DNA from: Desulfobulbus rhabdoformis
GTDB taxonomy: Bacteria; Desulfobacterota; Desulfobulbia; Desulfobulbales; Desulfobulbaceae
Length of the DNA: 64,000 nucleotides
Assembly (NCBI RefSeq): GCF_016919065.1
Contig: NZ_JAFFQA010000003.1
Span: 62,001 to 126,000 of the forward strand
Reading direction: 5' to 3'
The notes beneath the pieces were generated by a model. That model was not told the origin of the DNA. It did not search any database and worked only from the letters and a program-made list of their open reading frames with translations. This document shows, one piece after another, positions 53,875 through 62,894 of this stretch. A program made the translations under genes and the position numbers. Within the stretch, counting starts at the first letter, position 1, and each line of letters begins with the position of its first letter.

Positions 53875-54666
53875 GTGTTGCTTCCAGGTGGCCTCTTTGA
53901 AGGTGGAACTCGCTCTCGGCACTGGAGCTTTAAACCGGTTTCAGGACGGCTGGAGTTGGCGCTCTGTGAGGCTGCCGAAACAGGTAGCAATACACCTCGG
54001 GCAGTGACCCAGGTGCTACGTCTGGCCTTGGCCCATTTAGGAGAACGACCAGTAACCGAGGCGCGGGTGGCCAACCTTTGTGTTGGGGACAGGCAATTTC
54101 TCATGCGTGAGCTTGAGCAGCATCTGGGCAGAAGCGGTGGCTGGTTTCATGCCGATTGCACAACCTGCGCCAACCGCTTTGATTTTTCTTTGCAGTACGC
54201 CGATCTTCCAGTGCAGGAAGCCGGGCCATCCTACCCCCTGGTCCGGGTGCAGTGGCAAGATCGGCAGATCTGCTTCCGCCTGCCAACAGGGGCTGACCAG
54301 GAGCAGATTCTTGAGCAGCCCCAGCCAGAGGCAACATCCTGGTTGTTGCATCAACTGCTGGAGGAACCGGAATGTGTTCTTCCCTGCGACAACGGTTTTC
54401 AAAGTGTCGTCGATGCCGCCTTGGAGGAGGTAGCTCCGGGCATCGTTACCCGGGTTCTGACCTCCTGCCCGGAGTGTGAGGCGGAAAATACCGTTGAGTT
54501 AGATCCTTATCGCCTGCTTGCCTGGAAGAGTGATGGATTGTTGAAGGAAATTCACCAGCTGGCCAGTCACTACCATTGGAGTGAGGCGGAAATTCTGGCA
54601 CTCCCCCGCTTCAGGCGGCAACGCTACCTGGATTTGATAGATCAGAGTCGCGGGATGATACAATAA
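53875..54666 (+). CDS. eCIS baseplate-associated protein with zinc-binding Cys pairs
   Basis: 263 residues. Two Cys pairs, CTTC at about residue 95 and CPEC at about 200, suggest a zinc ribbon; the C-terminal ILALPRFRRQRYLDLIDQSR resembles the end of T4 gp26-type baseplate proteins found in eCIS loci. The assigned start is a GTG with no good SD, only 6 bp after the tube stop; coupling with the tube gene would explain this. Function is inferred from position. Confidence 0.68.
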   Translation: MLLPGGLFEGGTRSRHWSFKPVSGRLELALCEAAETGSNTPRAVTQVLRLALAHLGERPVTEARVANLCVGDRQFLMRELEQHLGRSGGWFHADCTTCANRFDFSLQYADLPVQEAGPSYPLVRVQWQDRQICFRLPTGADQEQILEQPQPEATSWLLHQLLEEPECVLPCDNGFQSVVDAALEEVAPGIVTRVLTSCPECEAENTVELDPYRLLAWKSDGLLKEIHQLASHYHWSEAEILALPRFRRQRYLDLIDQSRGMIQ

Positions 54667-54697
54667 CAGGGAATTCCAATACATCGACATTGTACAA

Positions 54698-55693
54698 GTG
54701 ATGAGTTTACTCGGCGATACCATACGTGATGCCCATCGTCCTTTGCCCAGTGCGGAAGAAGGACAACTGCGACGTATGGTGTTCCCGGAGGATACGGAGA
54801 GCAGCCCAAAAGAGGAACACACAACCTCAGAGCTGCAGACCGTGTTTCGATTTCAGAAGGAGGGGCAACCGTCGCCCAAGACGGGGCCCCGCGAGGCGTC
54901 CTTCCGGCCGGGAGCTGCTGATACCGGTTTACCGGCTGGTGACCCTTTGTCAGTGGAGAGTACGGTTGAAAGGCCAAGCTTATTCACCAGCGATGTTAAC
55001 GGCAACGAAGACATCTTTTCCGTAAAGGGCGATAATCGAGGAAACGAACTGGAAACAGGACAGAGCAATCACGGAAGTCCGAGTTGGACAACGGCAGCCA
55101 AGATGAGCGCTGTTTCAAGTACGCATCAGTCAGAAGTTATGTCTGAGCCAAACGAATCAGTTTCTGCACATCAGCGGCATCAGTCCCGCGAACAAAACGG
55201 CAGTGGGCGAACTGTTAGTGAACAAGAAGAAACGTACCAGAGCCGGATTCCGGGTCAGGGCGCCCCTTCTGAATCCTTTTCCACCGCACCGATCACCCCC
55301 CTGAGATCGGTATCACCGGGACCGACTCCAGTCGAGCGGCCACATGTCCCTGGCCAGACACCACGTCAGGCTGAAGCGGTTCCCGGTCAAGCGGTGGAAT
55401 CTTTTGAAGCAGTACCCGGTGAGGCCGGTCCCCAGCAACCGGAAGAGCAAAAACCACGAACAACTCTTGCCCAGAGTGGTGCCCCCAGGGAGCAATCTGG
55501 TGTCCAGGAGCCTGTTTTTCCAACCCAAGCGATTGAGAGCCAGCCCTCCGCACCTTCTTCCGGGCCACACCTCGTGATCGGCCGCATTGATGTCGTGGTG
55601 GTAGCCGATTCCAAGCAGGCCAGTTCGGGTGCACGGGTTCACACTCGATCAGATTCCGGCTTTGTCAGCCGCAACTATTTAAAACGGCTCTGA
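54698..55693 (+). CDS. eCIS accessory protein, disordered with conserved C-terminus
   Basis: 331 residues. The first 20 (SLLGDTIRDAHRPL) look ordered. Residues about 30-280 are rich in Pro, Gln, Ser, Glu and Gly with repeated VPGQ-like and EAVPG-like pieces, probably disordered. The last about 45 residues include LVIGRIDVVVVAD and SRNYLKRL, which look structured and are the likely docking part. Start is a GTG at 54698 or the adjoining ATG at 54701. No enzyme motif; it may be a flexible connector or chaperone (inference). Confidence 0.65.
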   Translation: MMSLLGDTIRDAHRPLPSAEEGQLRRMVFPEDTESSPKEEHTTSELQTVFRFQKEGQPSPKTGPREASFRPGAADTGLPAGDPLSVESTVERPSLFTSDVNGNEDIFSVKGDNRGNELETGQSNHGSPSWTTAAKMSAVSSTHQSEVMSEPNESVSAHQRHQSREQNGSGRTVSEQEETYQSRIPGQGAPSESFSTAPITPLRSVSPGPTPVERPHVPGQTPRQAEAVPGQAVESFEAVPGEAGPQQPEEQKPRTTLAQSGAPREQSGVQEPVFPTQAIESQPSAPSSGPHLVIGRIDVVVVADSKQASSGARVHTRSDSGFVSRNYLKRL

Positions 55694-55694
55694 T

Positions 55695-56714
55695 ATGGCA
55701 TTGGTATCCTCTCCTCTCTCCCAGGTGTGCAAAGGTATTCGCTCCTATCTTGATGCTGCGGTCAACGGACCAGATCGCAGCCGGGTCAGTGTGGGCCTGG
55801 ATACACCGGCTGAAGCCGCCTCTTCCGGGGCTGGCGATTCTGATCATCGGCTCAATCTCTTTTTCTACCGTTTTGAACCCGCTGGACTGTTTCCCGATAT
55901 TCTCCCCGGTGAAACAACCTGGATGCGCACCTTCTGCTTGATAACTCCCTTTGCCGGTGAGGAAGAGAGCGTGGGGCCCGGGGAAAACGACCTGCGCCTG
56001 ATCGGCGAAGTCAGCCGCATCTTCCACGAACGGCCTATCTTCCATTTGGATGTGGATGGGGTGCGTTACCACCTGCAGGTGATCATGCAACCCATGGCTC
56101 TTGATCAGCTCAACCAGCTGTGGTCCACCCAGGGAGATACGGTCTACCGGCCCTCACTTCTCTATGAGATCTCTCTTATGCCGGTGGTCCCGGTGGACAA
56201 GGCTGTTCCCGCTCCCCTGACCGGTGGTCTGGGGCTGGAGGTTCTCTCGAGTCTTGATACCCATGATGTGAGTCCGAAAACCAAGCCGCCTCTGGTGATG
56301 GTCATGGAGCCGGATGTCCGCTTGCCGGATTGGACTCCGGCCGTTGCCTTGGTTTATCAGGGACAGTGCAGCCTGAGCCTGCTTTTCCAGGTGGGAAGCG
56401 AGGCTCTGGCCAGTTTTATTCCCCATATCTGGCTGGCAGGGGAGGTCGGGGCCTCAGTTAACCTCCGCTGGGAGACCTGGGAGACTGGTCGTGGTTGGCA
56501 AAAAGTGGAGCCAGCCACACCGGTACTGGTGCCCAACCGGGCCATAGACCCGGACAACGTGGGGATTGCTACGGTTGTCCCGGCGACGCTGCCCTTTGCT
56601 GATCGTGCCGGTCAAATGCTGCTGTATGCCGAACGCAGCCTGATTCGTCCTTCGGATGGAGCCACCATGCAGCTGCGCTCCAACCCATTGCTCATAACCC
56701 TCTATGGTGGTTGA
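55695..56714 (+). CDS. eCIS cap/terminator protein, DUF4255 (Pvc16-like)
   Basis: 339 residues. LVSSPLSQVCKGIRSYLDAAV and NLFFYRFEPAGLFPDI match the N-terminal DUF4255 domain of eCIS tail-terminator/cap proteins such as Pvc16 and Afp16. The C-terminal half (about 200-339) is an extra beta-rich region (VALVYQGQCSLSLLFQVG). The cap closes the tube end distal to the baseplate. It follows the previous stop after one base. Confidence 0.85.
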   Translation: MALVSSPLSQVCKGIRSYLDAAVNGPDRSRVSVGLDTPAEAASSGAGDSDHRLNLFFYRFEPAGLFPDILPGETTWMRTFCLITPFAGEEESVGPGENDLRLIGEVSRIFHERPIFHLDVDGVRYHLQVIMQPMALDQLNQLWSTQGDTVYRPSLLYEISLMPVVPVDKAVPAPLTGGLGLEVLSSLDTHDVSPKTKPPLVMVMEPDVRLPDWTPAVALVYQGQCSLSLLFQVGSEALASFIPHIWLAGEVGASVNLRWETWETGRGWQKVEPATPVLVPNRAIDPDNVGIATVVPATLPFADRAGQMLLYAERSLIRPSDGATMQLRSNPLLITLYGG

Positions 56715-58059
56715 GCCCATGAATATGGCCCGGAACAACAGACTTGATCAGCTTGATCCCGAATGGCGTCGGCTGGAGCTGTTGTGCTGGTGTCTCTCCA
56801 AAGGGCGTCGCGGGGAAAAACCAGGCGATGATGAGCTACAACAACTCAGAGATTTACAGGCTCAGGTCCATGCACTGCGCGGGCAGGACGGGGGCTGGCA
56901 GAGTCTTCTCGAGCTTGAACTTCATCCCCTGGAGTTTGATATTCTGGCTGCTGTGCTGGCACCTGAACTTGAACCCAGAATTGGCTGGAGCTTTCAAAAT
57001 CTGCAGGCTGGGTTGAGCCAACCCTGGGCAACCCGTAGCCTGATGCAGGAGCTTTTTGCCCTGGATGTGCAGCAGGCTGCAGAGTTGCGAGGCTTTCTCG
57101 GGCCGCATGGAACCTTGCGGCGGCGCCGTTTGATTCGCTGTGAACAGGAGGGGCCTTATGCTCCGATTGTTCCCGAGCCTGTGTTGATCGGGTGTATTAC
57201 CGGTATCACTATGGAAATTCCTCCGCCTCCCGGTGCAACTCCAGTGCATCAGCAGGCCGGTTGGGATGACCTGGTGTTGCCGGCAAGTAAGCTGGCCATG
57301 CTGAAGGAGTATCTGCTTTGGATTGAGCAACGAGAGACGGTCGTTCATTCCTGGCAAGGGCAGCCTGTCGGTGGCCCGGTGGCACTATTCACCGGCCCAT
57401 CTGGAACGGGCAAGACCTTTGCGGCCTCGGTACTGGCTGGATCGCTTGGCTGGCAACTTTTTCGGGTGGATCTGGGGTGCCTGGTCAGCAAGTACGTGGG
57501 AGAGACCGAGGAAAATCTCAATAAACTCTTTGATGCAGCCCACAACCAGCCCATGGTGCTCCAGTTTGATGAGGCCGATGCCCTCTTTGCCAAGCGTGGG
57601 GAAGTGAAAGAGGCCCGGGACCGCTATGCCAATATGGAGGTCAGCCATCTCTTGAGCCGCATCGAAGCCCATAACGGCCCCTGCATTCTCACCACCAACC
57701 TGCGTAAACAGCTCGATGGGGCCTTCACCCGTCGCTTCCAGATGGTGGTTGATTTTCCTCGGCCCGATGCCGAGGCCCGTGCTGCCCTCTGGAGCCATTT
57801 GCTGCCCCCCAAGGCACCGCTTGATCCACAGGTTGAGTCAGCCTTTATTGGTGGAGCCGTGGCACTGACCGGTGGTTCGATCCGTAACGCGGCGCTCCAT
57901 GCCGCCTACCTTGCCGCCGGTGCTGAGTTGCCCATTGGTCTTGCCCATATCGCTCATGCGATCTGGCGTGAGTTGGGGAAAGAAGGGAGGGAGATTCAGC
58001 TCCAGGACCTCGGGCCGCTTGCCGAGTATCTCCCCTCGGAGCTTGTGCATGAATACTGA
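56704..58059 (+). CDS. eCIS AAA+ ATPase (Pvc15/Afp15-like)
   Basis: 451 residues. Residues about 1-180 are an all-alpha/variable N-terminal part. The ATPase core has Walker A FTGPSGTGKTF, Walker B LQFDEADALFAKR and sensor/Arg-finger pieces in TRRFQMVVDFPRPD, followed by the lid domain. An AAA+ ATPase of this type is a marker of eCIS and is thought to handle cargo loading or assembly. It overlaps the DUF4255 gene by 11 bp if ATG 56704 is used; 56719 is an alternative start. Confidence 0.93.
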   Translation: MVVEPMNMARNNRLDQLDPEWRRLELLCWCLSKGRRGEKPGDDELQQLRDLQAQVHALRGQDGGWQSLLELELHPLEFDILAAVLAPELEPRIGWSFQNLQAGLSQPWATRSLMQELFALDVQQAAELRGFLGPHGTLRRRRLIRCEQEGPYAPIVPEPVLIGCITGITMEIPPPPGATPVHQQAGWDDLVLPASKLAMLKEYLLWIEQRETVVHSWQGQPVGGPVALFTGPSGTGKTFAASVLAGSLGWQLFRVDLGCLVSKYVGETEENLNKLFDAAHNQPMVLQFDEADALFAKRGEVKEARDRYANMEVSHLLSRIEAHNGPCILTTNLRKQLDGAFTRRFQMVVDFPRPDAEARAALWSHLLPPKAPLDPQVESAFIGGAVALTGGSIRNAALHAAYLAAGAELPIGLAHIAHAIWRELGKEGREIQLQDLGPLAEYLPSELVHEY

Positions 58060-58291
58060 GATTGGCCAGTTGCAGCTACAGCTGCCGCCGGGTTTCGAAA
58101 AGAGGGCCCAGCGCATCGGTCGCCTGGTGGGAGAGAACCTGGCTCACTATACAGCGCTTCCTTCCGGGCGTATAGAGCACCTGCAGGTGGGACCCGTTCG
58201 CATTGAACGCCACTTTTCCGATAGCCGGGTGGCCAGGCAGATAGCGGAATCAATTTATTCTGCTCTCCATGGTCAGTCATTTCATCCCTAA
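58049..58291 (+). CDS. Small eCIS-locus protein, 80 aa
   Basis: Not recognised. It starts at an ATG inside the end of the ATPase gene (11-bp overlap) and reads QLQLPPGFEKRAQRIGRLV and later VGPVRIERHFSDSRVARQI. It is basic and has no Cys. Its coupling to the ATPase suggests a partner or assembly factor. An alternative longer reading in the same frame from 57872 is unlikely because it overlaps the ATPase too far. Confidence 0.7.
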   Translation: MNTEIGQLQLQLPPGFEKRAQRIGRLVGENLAHYTALPSGRIEHLQVGPVRIERHFSDSRVARQIAESIYSALHGQSFHP

Positions 58292-58379
58292 ATCCGTCAG
58301 AGGGAGCATCGCCAAGTAACTGGTTTTGTGTAATGGGCAAGAGTTCTGACACATTTTTTACCAAAGGAGCCCAAAACGT

Positions 58380-59030
58380 ATGATAGCCCATCTGAAAGGA
58401 TTTCTGGTTGAGTACGCCACCAGCAAACCACCGTTGATGCTCTCTTTTCGTTTTAACCCCCAGAACCTGACACGCAACCGCAGTGTCACCCTCAATTTAG
58501 GCAGTACGCCCGCCACCCGTGGCGGCTATGATTTTGCCTTGCCTTCAGAGACATCCCGTGTGGCTCAAGGGGTCACGGTGGAACCGGAGTCTTTTGACCT
58601 GGAGATTCTTGTTGATGCCACCGATCGTATGAACATATCGGATCCCATTGCCCAGACCATCGGCATCCAGCCGGAACTCGACACCCTGCGTTCCATGGTT
58701 GAGCCCAAGATTCAGGGGCCAGACGGCGTCCAGACCCTGGCCGGTCTTGGTTTTGGAGGTGATCGGGCCTTTCAGCACAACCAGTCCGCCTCGGTGCTGC
58801 TTCTGGTCTGGGGGATTCAGGTGCTGCCGGTCTTTCTCAAGAGTATCGAGGTGGCCGAATCCGCCCACCTGCCCAACCTGACCCCGTATCGGGCCACGGT
58901 CAAACTGAGCCTACAGGTTATTGAGGGCAACAATCCCTTTTACGCGGTGGAAAAACGGCGCCAGGATATTGGCTCCAAACTCAACAGCCACCAAACTGTT
59001 CTCGGAGGAATTTTGGGAGGGCTTATCTGA
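58380..59030 (+). CDS. eCIS tube-initiator-type protein (CIS_tube, Afp7-like)
   Basis: 216 residues. LMLSFRFNPQNLTRNRSV and SVLLLVWGIQVLPVFLKSIEV fit the CIS_tube domain of Afp7/Pvc7-like adaptor proteins, which join tube to spike. AAAGGAG precedes the ATG. In Afp7 the LysM part is C-terminal in the same protein; here the next gene encodes a separate LysM/tail-X-like protein starting at the TGATG junction. Confidence 0.82.
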   Translation: MIAHLKGFLVEYATSKPPLMLSFRFNPQNLTRNRSVTLNLGSTPATRGGYDFALPSETSRVAQGVTVEPESFDLEILVDATDRMNISDPIAQTIGIQPELDTLRSMVEPKIQGPDGVQTLAGLGFGGDRAFQHNQSASVLLLVWGIQVLPVFLKSIEVAESAHLPNLTPYRATVKLSLQVIEGNNPFYAVEKRRQDIGSKLNSHQTVLGGILGGLI

Positions 59031-59320
59031 TGCTGCTGTCCAATTCACGCTATAAAAACGGACGTCGATTTGAAGCGGATACTCAGGGCGTGGTGCGGTG
59101 TAAAGGGATTCGCGAACGAGAGATCGGTGCGGCGGTTGGTGTGGTGGAACACATGATTGAGGCCGGGGATCGTCTCGATCTGCTGGCGCATCGCTACTAC
59201 AACGACGCTCGTCTCTGGTACCGCATCCTTGATGCTAATCCAGACCTGGCAAACGGGGTTGAAGTGTCGCTGTCCCAGCGGGTGGGTGAGGTCATTTTGA
59301 TTCCCAAAGCCAAGGGGTGA
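59030..59320 (+). CDS. eCIS LysM/tail-protein-X-like protein, 96 aa
   Basis: Residues about 40-95 form a LysM-type domain: VEHMIEAGDRLDLLAHRYYND, WYRILDANPDL and RVGEVILIPKAKG. Phage tail protein X and eCIS LysM proteins use this fold near the baseplate hub. It overlaps the preceding stop by one base (TGATG). Confidence 0.85.
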   Translation: MLLSNSRYKNGRRFEADTQGVVRCKGIREREIGAAVGVVEHMIEAGDRLDLLAHRYYNDARLWYRILDANPDLANGVEVSLSQRVGEVILIPKAKG

Positions 59321-59323
59321 TCC

Positions 59324-60475
59324 ATGCCGCTTGATCTGTTTGCTCAGCGTGATCGCGATCCCGCCGAATGCATCATCACCGTTGATGGGGCCGAGATCAG
59401 CGAGTTCTACCCCTTTTTGCTTGAGGTGCGGGTGGAGTGCAGCCGCACCGAGGCAGCGACCGCTACCTTGAGTTTTGAAACCAGACGCGACGAACTGGGG
59501 ACCTGGACAATCCAGGATGCCGGAGTGCTTGAGCCCTGGAAACGGATTGTGATTACAAGCGCTTTTGGCAGCCGGGAAGAGGAGATCATGCGTGGCTACA
59601 TTCGTGAGGTCCGTCTGGAGACCCCCGAGGATGCGGGGGCTGCCCAGGTTGTGGTGGAGTGCCAGGACGACTCGCTGCGCCTTGATCGTACCCACAGACG
59701 AAGAACCTGGGGCACCTCCGAGCTGCCCACCAGCGATACGCTGCTGCTCTCTGAAGTACTGGCGACCTATGGCATGCTGCCCCATGGGGACAACGAGTCC
59801 GGACAAAATCGGCTGGTGGGAGTTGCCCAGGACGATACCGATATCAAGTTTCTCAAATCACGGGCGGAATTCAATGGGTATGAACTGATCTTTCGCGACG
59901 GGCGGGTCTACTTTGGCCCCATGCGCCTGGAGGCTGATCCGCAGGCCACGATCATGGTCTATGCAGGGGAGGCCACCAACTGCCTCTCGCTTTCTGTGCG
60001 TGCAGACGGACATCAACCCGACGCGGTCAGCTACGATCTGCCCAGCGATACTGGGGACAGTGTTGAGTCCCCTGAGCCTGTCCGCTCGAATCTCTTTTTA
60101 CTGGGGACCAGCCGGGCGGACTCCACCGATGCCGGGCTGGAGGATTTTGTCTGGCGCATGTCGGCCCAGGCCAGCGCAGACGCCGAACGTATGCGGGCCC
60201 TGGCCCAGATGAAGGCCAATGATCTTGATATCCATCGTCTGCAGGGAGAGGGAGAACTCGACGGCGCCCTCTATGGTCATGTGTTGCAACCCGGCTTGCC
60301 TGTTCCGGTGGATGGCCTTGGCGAGCGCATGTCGGGAATCTATTATGTGGACAGTGTCAGCCACAGCTTTACCGCTACGGGCTACAGGCAGCAGTTTCGT
60401 CTGCTGCGCAACGGTTATGGCGACAACCTGGCTACGGTTACAGGCCTGATGCGATCCCTTGCTGGAGTGATCTGA
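59324..60475 (+). CDS. eCIS hub protein, gpD/VgrG-N-like
   Basis: 383 residues. Resembles phage late control gene D: DPAECIITVDGAEISEFYPFLLEVRV at the N-terminus, the GYIREVRLETPE barrel, LVGVAQDDTDIKFLKSRAEFNGYEL and SYDLPSDTGD. It forms the trimeric hub on which the spike sits. The next gene starts one base inside its stop (TGATG). In VgrG the gpD- and gpV-like parts are fused; here they are separate genes, as in P2-type tails. Confidence 0.88.
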   Translation: MPLDLFAQRDRDPAECIITVDGAEISEFYPFLLEVRVECSRTEAATATLSFETRRDELGTWTIQDAGVLEPWKRIVITSAFGSREEEIMRGYIREVRLETPEDAGAAQVVVECQDDSLRLDRTHRRRTWGTSELPTSDTLLLSEVLATYGMLPHGDNESGQNRLVGVAQDDTDIKFLKSRAEFNGYELIFRDGRVYFGPMRLEADPQATIMVYAGEATNCLSLSVRADGHQPDAVSYDLPSDTGDSVESPEPVRSNLFLLGTSRADSTDAGLEDFVWRMSAQASADAERMRALAQMKANDLDIHRLQGEGELDGALYGHVLQPGLPVPVDGLGERMSGIYYVDSVSHSFTATGYRQQFRLLRNGYGDNLATVTGLMRSLAGVI

Positions 60476-61299
60476 TGCCCGATGACGTCATAGGACAACA
60501 CCTCTCGCAGATGCTGCGCGAACGCCGAGCATACGGCAAGTACCGTGGCTTTGTGGTCGACAACGACGATCCCCAGCGTCTGGCTCGGGTCCGGGTGCAG
60601 GTGCCCAGCCTTCTGGGCGAGGCAGAGACCGACTGGGCCTTGCCCTGCCTGCCCTGCGGAGGCCTGGAAAATCAGGGATTTTTTACGGTGCCCGATATTG
60701 GCACCCAGGTCTGGGTGGAGTTCGAAGGAGGGAACCTCGACTATCCCATCTGGACAGGGACCTTCTGGCAACAGGAAGCAGATATTCCCGAAGAGGTGAA
60801 AGAGGACCAAACCACAACCAAGCTTTGGCGTACGCCTGGAGGTCATGTCCTGCTTTTGGAAGACTGCGGCGGGGAAGAGACCGTACGCCTGGAGCACTCG
60901 GGTGGTGCCAAGCTGGAGATGGATGCCGAGGGCAACCTGGAACTTGCCAACAATGACTCGGAAAAATTGGTTCTGAGTGCCCAGGAGCAGAGCCTGAATC
61001 TGGAAGATCGGCATGGCAACAGGCTGATTTTGGACAGCACAGGGGTCACCCTGGAAGATATGAATGGCAACCGGTTCAGTCTGCGCACCTCGGGCATTAC
61101 CATTGAGACGGGTGGGACGATTTCGTTGAATGGAACCTTGGTGGAGTTGGGCGGCAGCGGTGGAGAGCCGATCATCAAAGGACAAAGCCTGTTGACCCTC
61201 TTGGCCACACATGTGCATCCCACAGGCGTGGGGCCCAGCGGTCCTCCCGTCCCCCAGGGGGAAATGTCCACACTTTCTCTGAAGGTTACCAGTGCATGA
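60475..61299 (+). CDS. eCIS spike protein, gpV/VgrG-like with HxH tip
   Basis: 274 residues. The N-terminal OB-fold shows YRGFVVDNDDPQRLARVRVQV-like sequence and the WVEFEGGNLDYPIWTG segment. The middle is a repeated beta-helix (DRHGNRLILDSTG, DMNGNRFSLRTSG). The C-terminus ends with LLATHVHPTGVGPSGPP, where THVH gives an HxH that in P2 gpV-type spikes binds an iron at the tip. No PAAR gene follows. Penetration of the target membrane is its inferred role. Confidence 0.87.
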   Translation: MPDDVIGQHLSQMLRERRAYGKYRGFVVDNDDPQRLARVRVQVPSLLGEAETDWALPCLPCGGLENQGFFTVPDIGTQVWVEFEGGNLDYPIWTGTFWQQEADIPEEVKEDQTTTKLWRTPGGHVLLLEDCGGEETVRLEHSGGAKLEMDAEGNLELANNDSEKLVLSAQEQSLNLEDRHGNRLILDSTGVTLEDMNGNRFSLRTSGITIETGGTISLNGTLVELGGSGGEPIIKGQSLLTLLATHVHPTGVGPSGPPVPQGEMSTLSLKVTSA

Positions 61300-61308
61300 G
61301 GAACTATC

Positions 61309-61695
61309 ATGGCGCGTCGACTTATTGATCCCCCCTATCTGAGTTTTCCCCTGGAGGTGAGCGCAGACGGTCCTCGTCTGGCCAGTCGCTCCGAACATAT
61401 TCGTGGACAGATCGAGCAGGTTCTCTTTACCCTGCCCGGTGAGCGTGTCTTTCGCCCGGACTTTGGTGCCGGGGTCAAGGCGTTGGTCTTTGAACCCAAC
61501 AGTACCCCCCTGTGGCAGATCACCAAACGCCGTTTGCTCTCAAGCCTTGCCGATGCGCTCCAGGGGGAGGTTGATCCCAAAAGTATCGAGATCGAGGTCA
61601 CTGGCGAGGAGGCAACCCTGACCATCACCATTGGCTATACCCTGGCCGCTGTTGGTGTGCATGAGACCCAGACCTTTACCGTGGGAGGAAGCTGA
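61309..61695 (+). CDS. eCIS baseplate wedge protein, gp25/GPW-like
   Basis: 128 residues. SRSEHIRGQIEQVLFTLPGERVFRPDFGAGVK is the highly conserved gp25/GpW signature, containing the EPR-like core (VFRPDFG). gp25 links sheath assembly to the baseplate. Nine bases follow the spike gene stop; the next gene begins at TGATG overlapping its stop. Confidence 0.94.
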   Translation: MARRLIDPPYLSFPLEVSADGPRLASRSEHIRGQIEQVLFTLPGERVFRPDFGAGVKALVFEPNSTPLWQITKRRLLSSLADALQGEVDPKSIEIEVTGEEATLTITIGYTLAAVGVHETQTFTVGGS

Positions 61696-62894
61696 TGGCA
61701 CAGGATCCTGTTGCGGCTCTACTTTTTGATGGAGGATGCCCGGACTGTGGTCGCCGGGTAATCGATCTGCCTGATGTACTGCCAGAGGTGGGGGATGATT
61801 TTGACTGGGATCAGCGAGATTATGACGGATTTCGCCTGTTCATGCTGCAGGAACTTGCGGCCAGGTTTCCCGAGCGGCGACGCTGGACCCCGGCCGATGT
61901 GGAGGTTGCCCTGGTTGAGGTGTTGGCCTATGCGCTTGACCAATTATCCGACGGCCTTGATCGCGCCCAGGCCGAGCGGTATCTGGAAAGCGCCAGGCGA
62001 CCGGAGTCATTACGGCGTCTGCTGCTTATGGTGGGCTATGATATAGCCGGCCAGACCAAACGGACCCAGCAAGGGCCTTTTGCAAGCCTTGGCGCAGAGC
62101 AGGCTGCAACACCGCTTGATGCAGCTGATCGGCTTCGTTTTGATGACTGGTGGCTGGATCACCCCGAAAAGATGGAGCAGGCCCGGTTGGATGGTCCACG
62201 TTCCATCCATGACCAACACCGCATGGTCACCCTGGAGGATTTTCATTTGCAACTTGAGCGTCATCCTCTGGTGCTGCGAGCCCATGCCTGGGAGCGGTGG
62301 GACGGTTCCTGGTCCACCGTTCATGTTGCCGTGATTAACTGGCGCAGGCTTGATCTGGATACGCCCTGTGATGATTTCAGTGATGATATCTGGTTGCAGA
62401 CGCAAAGCTTTCACGCCGAGCGTGGTGTCCATCTGCCGGAGCGTGCAGATGATCCTAATGTCCGTTCGATTCTCTACCCGTATCTTGAGGCCTACCGCAT
62501 GGTTGGCCAGGAGGTGGTGCTTGAAGAGGCGGTTGAGGTGGGAATCGTGATGAGCCTCTCCATTCAGGTGAACAGCGAGTATTTCCAGTCAGAGATTCGC
62601 CACGCAGTGGAACGTGCTCTGGGAACAGGGCCGGGGGGCTTCTTTGCCCCGGGAAGGCTCCGGTTTGGAGAAGATCTCTTTGCCAGTGACCTCTATGAGT
62701 TGCTCATGTCCCTGGCCGGGGTGGATAATATCTGCATCAACCGGTTCAAGCGGCTCGGAGATCGATTTCGGGACCAGGCTGCCAGTGGACAGATTGTCCT
62801 GGAGGGCTTGGAAGTGGCTATCTGCGATAACGATCAGGCCCAGCCGGAACGGGGCTATTTCACCTTGAGTTTGCATGGAGGACGCAAAGGATGA
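61695..62894 (+). CDS. eCIS baseplate J-like protein 1 (Afp11-like)
   Basis: 399 residues. IDYD-like opening DWDQRDYDGFRLFMLQELAARFPERRRWTPADVEVALVEVLAYALDQLSD is typical of baseplate J-type proteins; the later VSLSIQVNSEY and GLEVAICDND segments agree. CPDCGRR near the N-terminus (about 14-20) may bind zinc. Two J-like genes side by side is normal for eCIS and forms the asymmetric wedge with gp25. Confidence 0.82.
   Translation: MAQDPVAALLFDGGCPDCGRRVIDLPDVLPEVGDDFDWDQRDYDGFRLFMLQELAARFPERRRWTPADVEVALVEVLAYALDQLSDGLDRAQAERYLESARRPESLRRLLLMVGYDIAGQTKRTQQGPFASLGAEQAATPLDAADRLRFDDWWLDHPEKMEQARLDGPRSIHDQHRMVTLEDFHLQLERHPLVLRAHAWERWDGSWSTVHVAVINWRRLDLDTPCDDFSDDIWLQTQSFHAERGVHLPERADDPNVRSILYPYLEAYRMVGQEVVLEEAVEVGIVMSLSIQVNSEYFQSEIRHAVERALGTGPGGFFAPGRLRFGEDLFASDLYELLMSLAGVDNICINRFKRLGDRFRDQAASGQIVLEGLEVAICDNDQAQPERGYFTLSLHGGRKG

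Noticed and set aside
60415..61398. Antisense ORF opposite the eCIS spike gene (327 codons, minus)
   Set aside because: The plus-strand spike and its TGATG-coupled neighbours explain this region; the minus reading crosses three gene borders.
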